A DNA stretch of 56,225 nucleotides from a virus: the IMG/VR virus record IMGVR_UViG_3300046787_000077, positions 1-56,225 of that record; one strand, written 5' to 3'. Position 1 is the stretch's first letter. Every line of letters begins with the position of its first letter. The notes beneath the pieces are model-generated. The model made no database searches. It saw only the letters and a list, made by a program, of their open reading frames with translations, and was not told the DNA's origin. Positions 22,315-32,237 of this stretch are shown here, one piece after another. Both the position numbers and the translations under genes were made by a program.

Positions 22315-22579
22315 GTTAAAGAAACGCATCATTGACTCTGGGTATAAAGCCGTTGAAGAGTTGATTAAAGTTGCTGAGGAGAAGATTGTCACCCACATGG
22401 ATGATGACTTGTCTGCAGACAAATTAAAGAACGCTGCAGCAGCAAAGAAACTTGCAATCATGGATGCCTTTGAGATTCTTAAAAGAGTCGAGGAGGAGAA
22501 TAATATTATTGAGGGAGTAGTTGGAAACTCTGCACCTACTAACCGTGGGTTTGCAGAACAAAGAGCAAAAGGTAAATGA
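22298..22579 (+). CDS. Putative small terminase subunit
   Basis: 93 residues, all helical: an N-terminal helix (ITELKKRIIDSGYKAVEELI), a DDLSADKLKNAAAAKKLAIMDAF segment, and a disordered end. It lies immediately before the large terminase gene, with start and stop overlapping (ATGA), the normal place of TerS. Size and helical nature fit a DNA-recognition subunit. No helix-turn-helix is certain, so the call rests mainly on position. Confidence 0.55.
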   Translation: MNKITELKKRIIDSGYKAVEELIKVAEEKIVTHMDDDLSADKLKNAAAAKKLAIMDAFEILKRVEEENNIIEGVVGNSAPTNRGFAEQRAKGK

Positions 22580-24789
22580 GTTTATTCTACATTGATGAGT
22601 CTAATGTTCCTGAGAAGATTCTTGCAAAAAGAAATGCAAAGAAGGATTGGGAGTATGGCTGGGATCCTGAGTACGACTTTGTGGTCATCTCTAAAGATGG
22701 CACGATTGGAGAAGTGTACAATATCAGTGGTTTAAGAGTTGCTCTGCCATTAGCTCCTGATAAAGTTGACTATGATGGCAACAAGTGGAAAGCCACCGAG
22801 CTCCCAAAAGAACTATCTCGTATCAAGACCATCTTTGATTGGAACCGTCGTGACAATTCATTTAAGTCTCAATGGGTAGACTACATCGAGAAGGAGTTTG
22901 ATAGACGTGAGTTAGGATATTGGTTTATTAACAATGGCGAGAAGACTTACATCACAGGTGCACATTATATGTACCTACAATGGTCAAAGACTGACGTAGG
23001 TCACCCTGACTTCCGTGAATCCAATAGAGTATTCTTTATATTTTGGGAAGCGTGTAAGGCCGACAGCAGATGCTTTGGTATGTGTTACCTTAAGAACCGT
23101 CGTTCAGGTTTCTCTTTTATGGCCTCCTCGGAAGCTGTCAATATTGCAACCCTAGCTAAGGATGCTCGTATAGGTTTAACATCTAAGACAGGTCCCGATG
23201 CTAAGAAGATGTTTACCGATAAGGTAGTTCCGATTGCGAACAACTACCCGTTCTTTTTTCAACCAGTGCGTGATGGTATGACAACTCCTAAGACGGAGCT
23301 TGCATTCCGTGTACCAGCTTCTAAGATTACCCGTAAGAATATGCACGAGGAGAACGAGGAAGAGATTGATGGATTGGATACAACTATTGACTGGCGTAAC
23401 ACAGCAGACAACTCCTATGATGGAGAAAAATTATTATATTTGGTTGAAGATGAAGCCGCTAAGTTAGAGCGTCCTATGAACATAGAGAACGGTTGGCGTG
23501 TCAGAAAAACTTGTCTTCGTCTAGGTGCTAGGATTATCGGTAAGTGTATGATGGGATCAACATCTAATGCACTCGATAAAGGTGGGGAAAACTATAAACG
23601 TATTTATTATGACTCGAACGTCAGAAAGAGAAACCAGAATGGTCAGACTATATCGGGTCTATATTCGCTCTTTATTCCAATGGAGTATAACTTTGAGGGA
23701 TATATTGACGAGTACGGTCACGCAGTCCTAGAGACACCTGAGAAACCTGTGCGTTCAGCAGAGGGCACTTGGATAACACAAGGCGTAATTGAGTATTGGA
23801 ATAATGAGGTGGCATCGCTAAAGGCTAACCCTGATGCACTGAACGAATTCTATCGTCAGTTCCCTAGAACAGAATCACACGCTTTCCGTGATGAGACTAA
23901 GTCATCTCTATTTAACTTGACTAAAATCTATCAACAAATAGATTACAATGACAGTTTAATCCAAGACCACGTAATTACACGTGGATACTTCCACTGGGCT
24001 AACGGAGAGAAGGACACTAAAGTAGTTTGGACACCTGATAAGAATGGTCGGTTCTTAGTATCTTGGATACCGGGGCCAGGCATCAACAATAATTATATTA
24101 CTAAGAATGGGAATAGATATCCGGGTAATGAGCATATTGGTGCGTTTGGCTGTGACCCCTACGACATCTCAGGTGCGACCTTTGGTGGATCAAACGGTTC
24201 GCTCCACGGGTTAACCAAGTTTAATATGACAGGTGCTCCGTCAAATACATTTTTTCTAGAATACATTGCTCGTCCACAGACAGCAGAGATATTCTTTGAA
24301 GAAGTATTGATGGCTTGCGTTTTCTATGGTATGCCTATTCTTTGCGAGAACAACAAAGCACGTCTACTTTATCACTTTAAGAATAGAGGCTATCGTGGGT
24401 TCTCAATGAACCGTCCTGATAAGCACGCACACAAACTGTCATTCACAGAAAGAGAGATTGGTGGTATACCGTCATCAAGTGAAGATATAAAGCAGGCACA
24501 CGCCACAGCAATCGAGACATATATCGAGCGTTTTGTGGGATTAGATATGGAGGGTACTTATCGTCAGCCTGATGAAATAGGTGATATGCCGTTCAATAAG
24601 ACACTTCAAGACTGGGCTAGATTCGACGTAAACGACAGAACTAAATATGATGCGTCAATTAGTTCGGGATATGCTATTATGGCAAATCAAAAGCACGTAT
24701 ATTTGCCTGAGAAAAAAGAGTCAAAAATAAGCATTAAATTTGCAACTTACGATAACACTGGTTCCTTCAGTAGAATTAACAAGATATGA
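22576..24789 (+). CDS. Terminase large subunit (TerL)
   Basis: 737-residue packaging motor. The N-terminal ATPase has an adenine/P-loop region around residues 170-180 (LKNRRSGFSF, a variant Walker A with Arg-Arg-Ser-Gly), Walker B LLYLVEDEAAKLE near 295 and a coupling motif (MGSTSNA) near 328. The C-terminal RuvC-like nuclease has AFGCDPYDISG near 525 (first Asp), PILCENNK near 590 and a later acidic cluster. It would pump DNA into the prohead and cut it. It overlaps the portal gene by 4 nt. Its order with the portal and major capsid genes is standard. Confidence 0.92.
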   Translation: MSLFYIDESNVPEKILAKRNAKKDWEYGWDPEYDFVVISKDGTIGEVYNISGLRVALPLAPDKVDYDGNKWKATELPKELSRIKTIFDWNRRDNSFKSQWVDYIEKEFDRRELGYWFINNGEKTYITGAHYMYLQWSKTDVGHPDFRESNRVFFIFWEACKADSRCFGMCYLKNRRSGFSFMASSEAVNIATLAKDARIGLTSKTGPDAKKMFTDKVVPIANNYPFFFQPVRDGMTTPKTELAFRVPASKITRKNMHEENEEEIDGLDTTIDWRNTADNSYDGEKLLYLVEDEAAKLERPMNIENGWRVRKTCLRLGARIIGKCMMGSTSNALDKGGENYKRIYYDSNVRKRNQNGQTISGLYSLFIPMEYNFEGYIDEYGHAVLETPEKPVRSAEGTWITQGVIEYWNNEVASLKANPDALNEFYRQFPRTESHAFRDETKSSLFNLTKIYQQIDYNDSLIQDHVITRGYFHWANGEKDTKVVWTPDKNGRFLVSWIPGPGINNNYITKNGNRYPGNEHIGAFGCDPYDISGATFGGSNGSLHGLTKFNMTGAPSNTFFLEYIARPQTAEIFFEEVLMACVFYGMPILCENNKARLLYHFKNRGYRGFSMNRPDKHAHKLSFTEREIGGIPSSSEDIKQAHATAIETYIERFVGLDMEGTYRQPDEIGDMPFNKTLQDWARFDVNDRTKYDASISSGYAIMANQKHVYLPEKKESKISIKFATYDNTGSFSRINKI

Positions 24790-27218
24790 ACAAACCTCTT
24801 GGAATATTAATGCCAGATACCCAATTCCCTTCGCAGTTAGCGACTGATCAGGAAAAGGCATCATGGGAATATGGCTTAAGAATTGGGCAAAGCATTTCAT
24901 ATGAATGGTTTGCAAAGACAGGCAACAGTTGCCGATACTATTCACAATGGATTGATTTCCACCGTATTAGATTATATGCTAGAGGTGAGCAACCGGTAGC
25001 TAAATATAAAAGCCAATTAGAGATTGATGGAGATATGTCTCACGTCAACCTAGATTGGACTCCTGTACCAATCATTCCTAAGTTTGTTGACATCGTTGTT
25101 AATGGTATGCATGACCGTTTATTTGAGGTTAAAGCATATGCACAAGATGCAATGTCATCTAACAAACGCTCTAAGTTTCAAGAGATGGTTGAGGCAGATA
25201 TGATTGCTAAAGACCTATTAGTTCAAACAAAACAAGAGTTTGGCATTGATGCATTCAATGTTCCTGAGGAAGATTTACCAGAGAACGACCAAGAGTTATC
25301 TTTATATATGCAGCTTAATTATAAGCCTGCAATTGAGATTGCTGAAGAGGAGGCAATCAATACTATTTTAGATTTAAACCATTATCAAGATATTCGCAAA
25401 AGGGTCGACTACGATATCACAACAATTGGCATAGGAGTAGTAAAGCACTCATTTGTCCCAGGAACTGGTGTTCGTGTTGAGTATGTTGACCCCGCTAACA
25501 TTGTTTATAGTTATACTGAAAACCCAACATTTGAAGATTGCTTCTATTGGGGAGAGGTAAAGCAAGTACCTATCACTGAACTAATTAAGATTAAGCCAGA
25601 CATTACAAAAGAGGAGTTGGCAGAGATTCAACAATTAGGAACAGCGTGGTACAATTATTATGGAATTATGCGTCCTTACCGTAGCGACATCTTCAACAGA
25701 GATGTGGTTACGTTATTATATTTTAATTATAAAACTGACAAGACATTTGTTTACAAGAAGAAATATCTTGAGAACAATGGCGTTCGTGTAATCCAAAAAG
25801 ATGAAAATTTCAACCCTCCTGAAGGAACTGAAGAAAGATTCGAAAGAATTGAGAAGAGAATTGACGTATGGTACGAAGGTATTATGGTACCTGGATCTCC
25901 TTATTTACTTAAGTGGGAGCTTGCTCGCAATATGGTTCGCCCTAAGTCTGCTTCTCAGTATGCGTTACCAAACTACATCGCTGTAGCACCAAGAATGTAC
26001 AAAGGAATTGTTGAGTCATTGACTCGTCGTATGATTCCTTTTGCTGACTTAATTCAAATGACCCATCTTAAATTACAACAAGTTCTACAACGTGTTGTGC
26101 CGGATGGTGTGTTCATTGATGCTGATGGTATCAATGAGGTTGATTTAGGAACAGGTGGTGCTTACAATCCAGAAGATGCTCTTCGTTTGTATTTCCAAAC
26201 GGGTAGTGTTATTGGACGTAGTATGACAACAGATGGTGATTTAAACCACGGTCGTATTCCTATCCAAGAACTTAATACTAATAGTGGCCAAGGAAAGATT
26301 ACTGCATTAATTAATGCATACAATCAATACTTGAGTATGATACGTGATGTAACAGGATTAAATGAAGCTCGTGACGGATCAACTCCTCATCCTGATGCAT
26401 TAGTTGGTGTACAAAAACTTGCTGCATTAAATTCAAATACAGCAACTCGTCATATCTTAGAGGGAAGTTTATTTATTACTCGCAAATTATCTGAGGCGTT
26501 ATCGCTTCGTGTTGCTGATATCTTAGAATACTCTGACTTTAAAGAAGAGTTTACTATGCAAATCGGTAAGTATGCTGTTGGTCTTTTAGAAGAAATTAAA
26601 GACTTGTACTTACACGACTTTGGTATTTTCATTGAGGTTGCCCCTGACGAAGAAGAAAGAGCTCAATTAGAAGCTAATATTCAGATGGCATTACAGCGTG
26701 ATCAAATTTCACTTGAAGATGCTATTGATATCCGTCAAATGAAAAATCTTAAGTTAGCTAATGAGTTACTTAAGATGAAACGTAAGGATAAGCAGAAGAA
26801 AGACATGGAGAATGAGCAAGCTAAGATTCAGATGCAGACTCAAGGTAATATCCAATCTTCTCAGGCAGCTGCTCAATCTGCACTACAAAAAGTACAAGCA
26901 GAGGCTCAAGCTAAAGCACAACTTGCTCAAGCACAAATGCAGTTTGATATTCAGCGTATGCAAGCAGAAGCTCAAATTAAAGAACAACTTATGGCTGTTG
27001 AATTTAACTATAACATGCAACTAAGAGGCATGGAAGTAGAAAAGGTTAAGCAGTTAGACATGGATAAAGAGAAAGCTAAAGATGATCGCACAAAACTTCA
27101 AGCTACTCAACAGTCTAAGTTAATTGAACAACGTCAAAAAGACCTTCCAGCAATGAACTTCGAATCAGAAGAAGACTCACTAGATGGCTTTGATTTAGAG
27201 CAATTCAACCCAAGATAA
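24786..27218 (+). CDS. Portal protein
   Basis: 810-residue dodecameric vertex protein expected directly after TerL. The body (about 1-630) is the portal fold: IPKFVDIVVNGMHDRLFEV near 95, the long central helices, VDPANIVYSYTENPTFED near 237 and GLNEARDGSTPHPDALVG near 527, which I recognise from portals of Bacteroidetes podoviruses. The C-terminal 150 residues are a Gln/Ala/Lys-rich coiled coil (QAKIQMQTQGN, AEAQAKAQLAQAQM), likely the barrel reaching into the head. Confidence 0.88.
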   Translation: MNKPLGILMPDTQFPSQLATDQEKASWEYGLRIGQSISYEWFAKTGNSCRYYSQWIDFHRIRLYARGEQPVAKYKSQLEIDGDMSHVNLDWTPVPIIPKFVDIVVNGMHDRLFEVKAYAQDAMSSNKRSKFQEMVEADMIAKDLLVQTKQEFGIDAFNVPEEDLPENDQELSLYMQLNYKPAIEIAEEEAINTILDLNHYQDIRKRVDYDITTIGIGVVKHSFVPGTGVRVEYVDPANIVYSYTENPTFEDCFYWGEVKQVPITELIKIKPDITKEELAEIQQLGTAWYNYYGIMRPYRSDIFNRDVVTLLYFNYKTDKTFVYKKKYLENNGVRVIQKDENFNPPEGTEERFERIEKRIDVWYEGIMVPGSPYLLKWELARNMVRPKSASQYALPNYIAVAPRMYKGIVESLTRRMIPFADLIQMTHLKLQQVLQRVVPDGVFIDADGINEVDLGTGGAYNPEDALRLYFQTGSVIGRSMTTDGDLNHGRIPIQELNTNSGQGKITALINAYNQYLSMIRDVTGLNEARDGSTPHPDALVGVQKLAALNSNTATRHILEGSLFITRKLSEALSLRVADILEYSDFKEEFTMQIGKYAVGLLEEIKDLYLHDFGIFIEVAPDEEERAQLEANIQMALQRDQISLEDAIDIRQMKNLKLANELLKMKRKDKQKKDMENEQAKIQMQTQGNIQSSQAAAQSALQKVQAEAQAKAQLAQAQMQFDIQRMQAEAQIKEQLMAVEFNYNMQLRGMEVEKVKQLDMDKEKAKDDRTKLQATQQSKLIEQRQKDLPAMNFESEEDSLDGFDLEQFNPR

Positions 27219-27228
27219 TTTTTATTAT

Positions 27229-27236
27229 TACTTTTG
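27229..27236 (+). promoter_or_regulatory. -7 box for scaffold/capsid genes
   Basis: TACTTTTG matches TAnnTTTG, 19 nt before the ATG at 27256, in the short gap between portal and scaffold genes. No -33 TTG lies at the standard distance. Confidence 0.45.
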
Positions 27237-27255
27237 TGCAACTAAATTAAATTAA

Positions 27256-28362
27256 ATGGATAATATTCAAGTAAAACTTGTAGACTTTGAAGAAAAGTCT
27301 GTGCAAGAAATCGAGCAACAGTTGCTTGAGGAGCACGCCGAAAAGACCGCTCCAATTGAGGAGATGGCCGCAGAATTAAGTGCAACTACCGAGGAAACTC
27401 AGGAAGTTATTGAAAGTCAGCCACAGTTTGGCGACAACGACGTTCTTTCATATTTAAAAACAAAGTTCAACAAAGAGGTAAACTCTTTGGATGAATTATT
27501 TACAGAACAACCACAGTCTCAACAGGAATTACTTCCTGAAGATGTAAATGCTTTTTTGAAATTCAAGAAAGAGACAGGGCGTGGTTTAGAAGATTTCTAT
27601 CGTGTTAACCAAGATTTTTCTAAGGTTAATCCAGAAAGACTTCTAGCTGACTATATGCGTGAAACTAATCCTGATTTTGATGATGAGGATATCGCATTCG
27701 AATACGAATCAAAGTTTGGATACGATGAGGAGATGGATGACGAGAAAGAAATTAAACGCAAGAAGTTAGCACTTAAAAAAGAACTTGGCAAGGCATCAAA
27801 GTACTTTGAAGAACAAAAGGAAAAATATAAAGCTCCCCTTGAGTCGAGGATGGACGCTTCTATTCCTGCTGAGGACAGAGAGGCTTTGGAATCTTACAAG
27901 CAATACATCAGCCAATCTGCTGCTATGCAGCAAGAACAGGCTAAAAAGTCGGAGTACTTTATGAATAAGACAAACGAATTATTCTCTAATGAATTCAAAG
28001 GTTTTGATTTCAAAGTTGGAGATAAGGAAGTATCTTATAAACCAGGAACTCCAGAGCAGCTGAAAGCTCAACAAACAGATATTGCCAAATTCTTTAGCAA
28101 CTTTGTTAACGAAGATGGATTTATTAAGGATGCTAAACAGTATCATAAAACAATTGCTGCGGCAATGAACCCTGATGCAATGGCTAAGTTTTTTTATGAC
28201 TTAGGTAAATCGGATGCAATCGATGACAGTGCACGTCAAAGTAAAAATATTGACATGAGCGTCAGAAATGCTCCACAAAACATTGAAAAAGGCGGGTTTA
28301 AAGTTACAGCGTTGGATAATGATCATGGTAGTGGACTTAGGATTAAATCATTTAAAAACTAA
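27256..28362 (+). CDS. Putative head scaffolding protein
   Basis: 368 residues, strongly acidic and predicted mostly helical and disordered, with many Glu/Gln/Lys (EEKSVQEIEQQLLEEHAE; EEMDDEKEIKRKKLALKKEL). It sits between portal and major capsid protein, the standard scaffold position. The last 60 residues (NPDAMAKFFYDLGKSDA ... RIKSFKN) are compact and may bind the capsid shell, as in other scaffolds. No protease domain is seen. Confidence 0.75.
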   Translation: MDNIQVKLVDFEEKSVQEIEQQLLEEHAEKTAPIEEMAAELSATTEETQEVIESQPQFGDNDVLSYLKTKFNKEVNSLDELFTEQPQSQQELLPEDVNAFLKFKKETGRGLEDFYRVNQDFSKVNPERLLADYMRETNPDFDDEDIAFEYESKFGYDEEMDDEKEIKRKKLALKKELGKASKYFEEQKEKYKAPLESRMDASIPAEDREALESYKQYISQSAAMQQEQAKKSEYFMNKTNELFSNEFKGFDFKVGDKEVSYKPGTPEQLKAQQTDIAKFFSNFVNEDGFIKDAKQYHKTIAAAMNPDAMAKFFYDLGKSDAIDDSARQSKNIDMSVRNAPQNIEKGGFKVTALDNDHGSGLRIKSFKN

Positions 28363-28377
28363 AAACTAAAAAAAACA

Positions 28378-29793
28378 ATGGCTGGATCAGTTCAAGCGTC
28401 ACCGGGTTATCAATTACAACCCTCGGCAGTAAAGGCAACATTGCCTACAAACTACATTACTAACTTCAATTTCTTAAACCAGTATCTTCCTGATACTTAC
28501 GAATCAGAATTTGAGCGTTATGGTAATCGTTCTATTGCATCTTTCTTACGTATGGTAGGTGCAGAATTACCTTCTAACTCTGACTTAATTAAGTGGGCAG
28601 AGCAAGGTCGTTTACACACTAAGTATGTTAACTGTACTTCAGCTGCTGCTGTTGGAGCAGATACAGCTACTTGGACTGTTAACGATGCAAACGTAATCGT
28701 TAACTTCCGTGTTAACCAAACTGTATTCTTATCTGCTAACGCTGGTTCAGCTTCTGACAAAGCGGTTATCACTGCAGTAGATACAGCAGCTAACACTTTC
28801 ACAGTTGCTTACTATGCTGGTCCTGGACAATCAATCGCAATCAATACAGCTTCAACTGCATTCGTTTACGGTTCTGAATTCACTAAGGGTTCATTAGGAA
28901 TGGAAGGTTCTCTTGAGTCTCAAGATATTTTCTTCGAGAACAAGCCAATCATCATCAAAGACAAGTACTCAGTATCAGGTTCTGATATGGCTCAAATTGG
29001 TTGGGTTGAAGTAACTTCTGAGAACGGTGCTACTGGTTACTTATGGTACATCAAGTCTGAGCACGAAACTCGTTTACGTTTCGAAGACTACTTAGAGATG
29101 TCAATGGTTGAAGGTGTTCCTGCACAAGCTAACTCTGGTGCTTTACCTTATTTAACTGTTGCAGCTTCTCAAGTACAACCTGGTGCTGCTGGTACTCAAG
29201 GTTTATTCAACGCAGTTGAGACTCGTGGTAACGTATGGAAAGGTGGTAACCCAACTACTTTATCAGACTTCGATTCAATCATCCAACGTCTTGATAAGCA
29301 AGGAGCTATCCAAGAGAACGTGTTATTCGTTAACCGTAAATTCTCTTTCGATATCAACGATATGTTAGCTGCACAAAACTCTTACGGAGCAGGTGGTACT
29401 TCATATGGTTTATTCGACAACAACGAGACTATGGCGTTAAACTTAGGTTTCACAGGCTTTAAGCGTGGATACGATTTCTACAAGACTGACTGGAAATACT
29501 TAAACGATGCTACTACTCGTGGTGGAATCGTAGGTGGAGCTATCAACGGTATCTTGGTACCTGCAGGTTCTACTAACGTATACGATCAAATCTTAGGAAA
29601 GAATGCAAAACGTCCGTTCTTACACGTTCGTTACCGTGCTTCTGAAACTGAAGATCGTCGTTACAAAACTTGGATCACTGGTTCTGCTGGTGGTGCTCAA
29701 ACAAGTTCATTAGATGCAATGGAAGTTAACTTCTTATCTGAGCGTGCTTTATGTACTCTTGGTGCGAATAACTTCTTCTTGTTCGAGAACTAG
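28378..29793 (+). CDS. Major capsid protein (HK97-fold likely)
   Basis: 471 residues following the scaffold-like gene after 15 nt of A-rich leader. The N-terminal arm leads into FNFLNQYLPDTYESEFERYG (E-loop/spine region), with alpha/beta P- and A-domains after it; the end SLDAMEVNFLSERALCTLGANNFFLF is the type seen in Bacteroidetes phage capsid proteins. Codon use is highly biased (aac, tac, cgt, ggt), which suggests very high expression. A strong terminator follows. The HK97 fold is assumed from context and not visible in short motifs. Confidence 0.88.
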   Translation: MAGSVQASPGYQLQPSAVKATLPTNYITNFNFLNQYLPDTYESEFERYGNRSIASFLRMVGAELPSNSDLIKWAEQGRLHTKYVNCTSAAAVGADTATWTVNDANVIVNFRVNQTVFLSANAGSASDKAVITAVDTAANTFTVAYYAGPGQSIAINTASTAFVYGSEFTKGSLGMEGSLESQDIFFENKPIIIKDKYSVSGSDMAQIGWVEVTSENGATGYLWYIKSEHETRLRFEDYLEMSMVEGVPAQANSGALPYLTVAASQVQPGAAGTQGLFNAVETRGNVWKGGNPTTLSDFDSIIQRLDKQGAIQENVLFVNRKFSFDINDMLAAQNSYGAGGTSYGLFDNNETMALNLGFTGFKRGYDFYKTDWKYLNDATTRGGIVGGAINGILVPAGSTNVYDQILGKNAKRPFLHVRYRASETEDRRYKTWITGSAGGAQTSSLDAMEVNFLSERALCTLGANNFFLFEN

Positions 29794-29802
29794 TAAACTT
29801 AG

Positions 29803-29827
29803 GGGGAGGCTTCGGTCTCCCCTTATT
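29803..29827 (+). terminator. Terminator with UUCG tetraloop after the capsid gene
   Basis: GGGGAGGC (29803-29810) pairs with GTCTCCCC (29815-29822), one G-U pair, closed by a C(TTCG)G tetraloop, followed by TTATTTAATTTTG. The stable hairpin would also protect the capsid mRNA 3' end. Confidence 0.85.
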
Positions 29828-29835
29828 TAATTTTG
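29828..29835 (+). promoter_or_regulatory. -7 box overlapping the terminator tail
   Basis: TAATTTTG matches TAnnTTTG and lies in the T-rich tail of the capsid terminator, 23 nt before the ATG at 29859, so the next gene restarts transcription there. Confidence 0.5.
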
Positions 29836-29858
29836 TTTAAAATTTAAAATCAAATATA

Positions 29859-30602
29859 ATGTCAACTACAGAATTCAAGGACAAGGTCTATGTCCTTAAA
29901 AGAGCAACATTTCCTATTTCGTTTATGATTTCTGGTAGAAATACCAATCGTAAACCTTTACTTTACTTTGATGAGAAAATTGGAGTTAACCGTGCATTAC
30001 GTTATGCAGTTAACCAAAAGTCTCCATTTGAAGATGAGCAAGATGGAAACTTCATATTAGAGCCAATCATCTTTGAAGATGGTTTGTTAGCAGTTCCAAG
30101 ACACAATCAAGTATTGCAATTATTCTTAAAATATCACCCAGAAAATGGCATTTTATTTGAAGAGGTTGATACTCAAAGAGATGCGAGTAAACAAATTGAC
30201 TCATTAAATGTTGAATTAGATGCACAAATTGCTGCACGTGAATTAGACATTAATACAGCTGACGCTTTAGGTCGTGTATTCTTAGGTTCTCGTGTTGATA
30301 GATTATCTAGCGAAGAACTTAAGCGTGACTTAATTCTTTATGCTCGTAGCTATCCTGAGGAGTTCTTAGATATGTTAAATGATCCAGAGCTTAAGTTAAA
30401 TGATATTGCTGCTAAAGCATTGATAGACGGAATCTTTGTATTGAAAAATAAAAAAAGAGACATCTTCTTTAATTTACCTGACAATAAAAACAAATTAATG
30501 GGCGTTCCATTTGGAGATGACCCAGTAAAGCTCTTAGCATCTTACCTGCAGAGCAACGATGGTCTCGAGATTTATGAGACGTTAGTTAAAAAATATCGTT
30601 AA
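29859..30602 (+). CDS. Head-completion/structural protein downstream of MCP
   Basis: 247 residues. N-terminal beta region (KVYVLKRATFPISFMISGRN, PLLYFDEKIGVNRALRY), a central helical part (DAQIAARELDINTADAL; SSEELKRDLILYARSYPEEF) and a C-terminal domain. Its own promoter precedes it and a terminator follows. I recognise the gene position (directly after the capsid) in Bacteroidetes podoviruses but know no assigned function; a head-completion or decoration role is inferred. Confidence 0.7.
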   Translation: MSTTEFKDKVYVLKRATFPISFMISGRNTNRKPLLYFDEKIGVNRALRYAVNQKSPFEDEQDGNFILEPIIFEDGLLAVPRHNQVLQLFLKYHPENGILFEEVDTQRDASKQIDSLNVELDAQIAARELDINTADALGRVFLGSRVDRLSSEELKRDLILYARSYPEEFLDMLNDPELKLNDIAAKALIDGIFVLKNKKRDIFFNLPDNKNKLMGVPFGDDPVKLLASYLQSNDGLEIYETLVKKYR

Positions 30603-30608
30603 ATTAAG

Positions 30609-30634
30609 AGGGCACACTGAGTGCCCTTTTTTTA
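30609..30634 (+). terminator. Rho-independent terminator
   Basis: AGGGCAC (30609-30615) and GTGCCCT (30621-30627) form a perfect 7-bp stem with a 5-nt loop, followed by seven Ts in total. It lies 6 nt after the stop at 30602. Confidence 0.88.
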
Positions 30635-30635
30635 T

Positions 30636-30643
30636 TATCTTTG
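30636..30643 (+). promoter_or_regulatory. -7 box 5 nt before a start codon
   Basis: TATCTTTG ends only 5 nt before the ATG at 30649. With the usual start point some 5-7 nt after the box, the transcript would be leaderless or nearly so. Confidence 0.5.
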
Positions 30644-30648
30644 TCATT

Positions 30649-31341
30649 ATGATAAATTCCGTACGAAATACTGTCCTAAATATTATCAATAAGGATAATA
30701 ATGGGTTTATTACACCAGAAGAGTTCAACAGCTTTGCAAAGCAAGCTCAGTTAGAACTGTTCCAACAATACTTCTATGACTTTCAAAAAGCTAAGATTAG
30801 TGATATGAAAGGATTAGAGTCTAGTGGATACTCTGATATTACAAAGCAATTAGACCAAACTATAGACTTCTTCTCTAAGAACGAAGATTTAGTTTATAAT
30901 AATACGTCAGGTCAATTTGATTTGCCTGCAAATTTCTTTTTATTAAATGTACTATACTATAATGGTAAAGAGGTTACTCACGTGGACCAAGGTAAATTAT
31001 ATTATTTGCTTAATTCCAATTTGACAGCACCAACAGAAACATACCCTACGTATGTAATGCAAGGAAATCAAGTTGCTGTGTATCCTGATACTATTACAGA
31101 CAACATTAATATCTACTACGTTAGATACCCACAAGATCCTAAGTGGACTTACACTGTTGTTAATGGTAGTCCATTGTTTAACCAGTCAGCTAATGACTAC
31201 CAAGATTTTGAATTAGCTATTTCCGATTTCCCTAAATTAGTTGTTAAGATTTGCGAATACGCAGGCGTTAATATTAGAGAGATGGATGTAGTACAAGCAG
31301 CAAGAGCAGAAGAAGCGTACACTGATCAAATGCAACAATAA
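30649..31341 (+). CDS. Head-tail connector/neck protein with an EF-hand-like loop
   Basis: 230 residues. The N-terminus holds NKDNNGFITPEE, matching the 12-residue EF-hand loop at positions 1, 3, 5, 6, 8 and 12. A helical body follows (YFYDFQKAKISDMKG; KQLDQTIDFFSKNEDL), then a beta domain (FDLPANFFLLNVLYYNGKEV; VAVYPDTITDNINIYYVRYP) typical of neck adaptors. It overlaps the next gene by one base (TAATG). Calcium binding is inferred. Position between capsid and tail nozzle genes supports a portal-adaptor role. Confidence 0.7.
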   Translation: MINSVRNTVLNIINKDNNGFITPEEFNSFAKQAQLELFQQYFYDFQKAKISDMKGLESSGYSDITKQLDQTIDFFSKNEDLVYNNTSGQFDLPANFFLLNVLYYNGKEVTHVDQGKLYYLLNSNLTAPTETYPTYVMQGNQVAVYPDTITDNINIYYVRYPQDPKWTYTVVNGSPLFNQSANDYQDFELAISDFPKLVVKICEYAGVNIREMDVVQAARAEEAYTDQMQQ

Positions 31342-32237
31342 TGAATCAGGAAAAATATTACACCAATGATGGGGTAACTCCCACAGATGCCAACTGGGGC
31401 AGTTATCAAAATGTAACATTAGGAGATGTTGTAAACAACTTCATCTTAATGTATACAGATGATGGCGATTTGTTGAACAATATCAACAGATATAAAGTAT
31501 TGTTCCACGCTAAGAGAGCAGTGCAAGAATTGAATTACGATGGTAATCGCCAAATTAATGCATTACAATTAGATGTGGCCCACGATCTAAAGTTTGTGTT
31601 GCCTCCGGACTACGTAAACTACGTTCGTGTTTCTTTGTTTTGGGGTGGTAACTTATACCCTATGTACGAAAACGTACAAGCTAATAGCTCTACTGAATTC
31701 TTGCAAGATGAGCAATATCAAATCTTATTTGATGATCAAGGTAATGCATTGCAGGGAACATCTAAGTTAGATTTATCCCGTATTGATGGAGTTAACTATA
31801 TGTTATGTCCATTCAATAATCAGTGGGGTTGGTATGTAGATGGTCTTTGGTATTTCACTTGGGGATTCGGTGCTGCTTATGGATTGAATACAGAGGTAGC
31901 TAATGTTAACCCAACATTCAGAGTAGACAAAGCAGCTGGTGTTATTAACTTTAGTTCAGGCGTATTTAATAAATCAGTAGTATTAGAATACATTTCTGAT
32001 GGATTGTATCCAGGTGATGACAATGATATTGTTATTAACAAATTAGCAGAAGAGTATATCTACTCATATATTAAATGGGCTATTTTAAATACTAAGGCAA
32101 ATCAGCCTGAGTATGTTATTAATAGAGCTCGCAAAGAAAAAGTTTCTAATTGGAGAAACGCAAAAATTAGATTAAGTAATTTACACCCAGGTCGCTTGTT
32201 AATGAACATGAGAGGCCAATCTAAGTGGATTAAGTAA
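31341..32237 (+). CDS. Neck/tail-tube adaptor protein
   Basis: 298 residues. The region about 50-110 (HAKRAVQELNYDGNRQI, LDVAHDLKFVLPPDYVNYVRV) and the C-terminal helical part (EEYIYSYIKWAILNTKANQ, RARKEKVSNWRNAKIRL) match what I recall of connector proteins of Bacteroidetes podoviruses, comparable in place to T7 gp11. It ends immediately before the nozzle gene. No enzymatic motifs are seen. Confidence 0.7.
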   Translation: MNQEKYYTNDGVTPTDANWGSYQNVTLGDVVNNFILMYTDDGDLLNNINRYKVLFHAKRAVQELNYDGNRQINALQLDVAHDLKFVLPPDYVNYVRVSLFWGGNLYPMYENVQANSSTEFLQDEQYQILFDDQGNALQGTSKLDLSRIDGVNYMLCPFNNQWGWYVDGLWYFTWGFGAAYGLNTEVANVNPTFRVDKAAGVINFSSGVFNKSVVLEYISDGLYPGDDNDIVINKLAEEYIYSYIKWAILNTKANQPEYVINRARKEKVSNWRNAKIRLSNLHPGRLLMNMRGQSKWIK

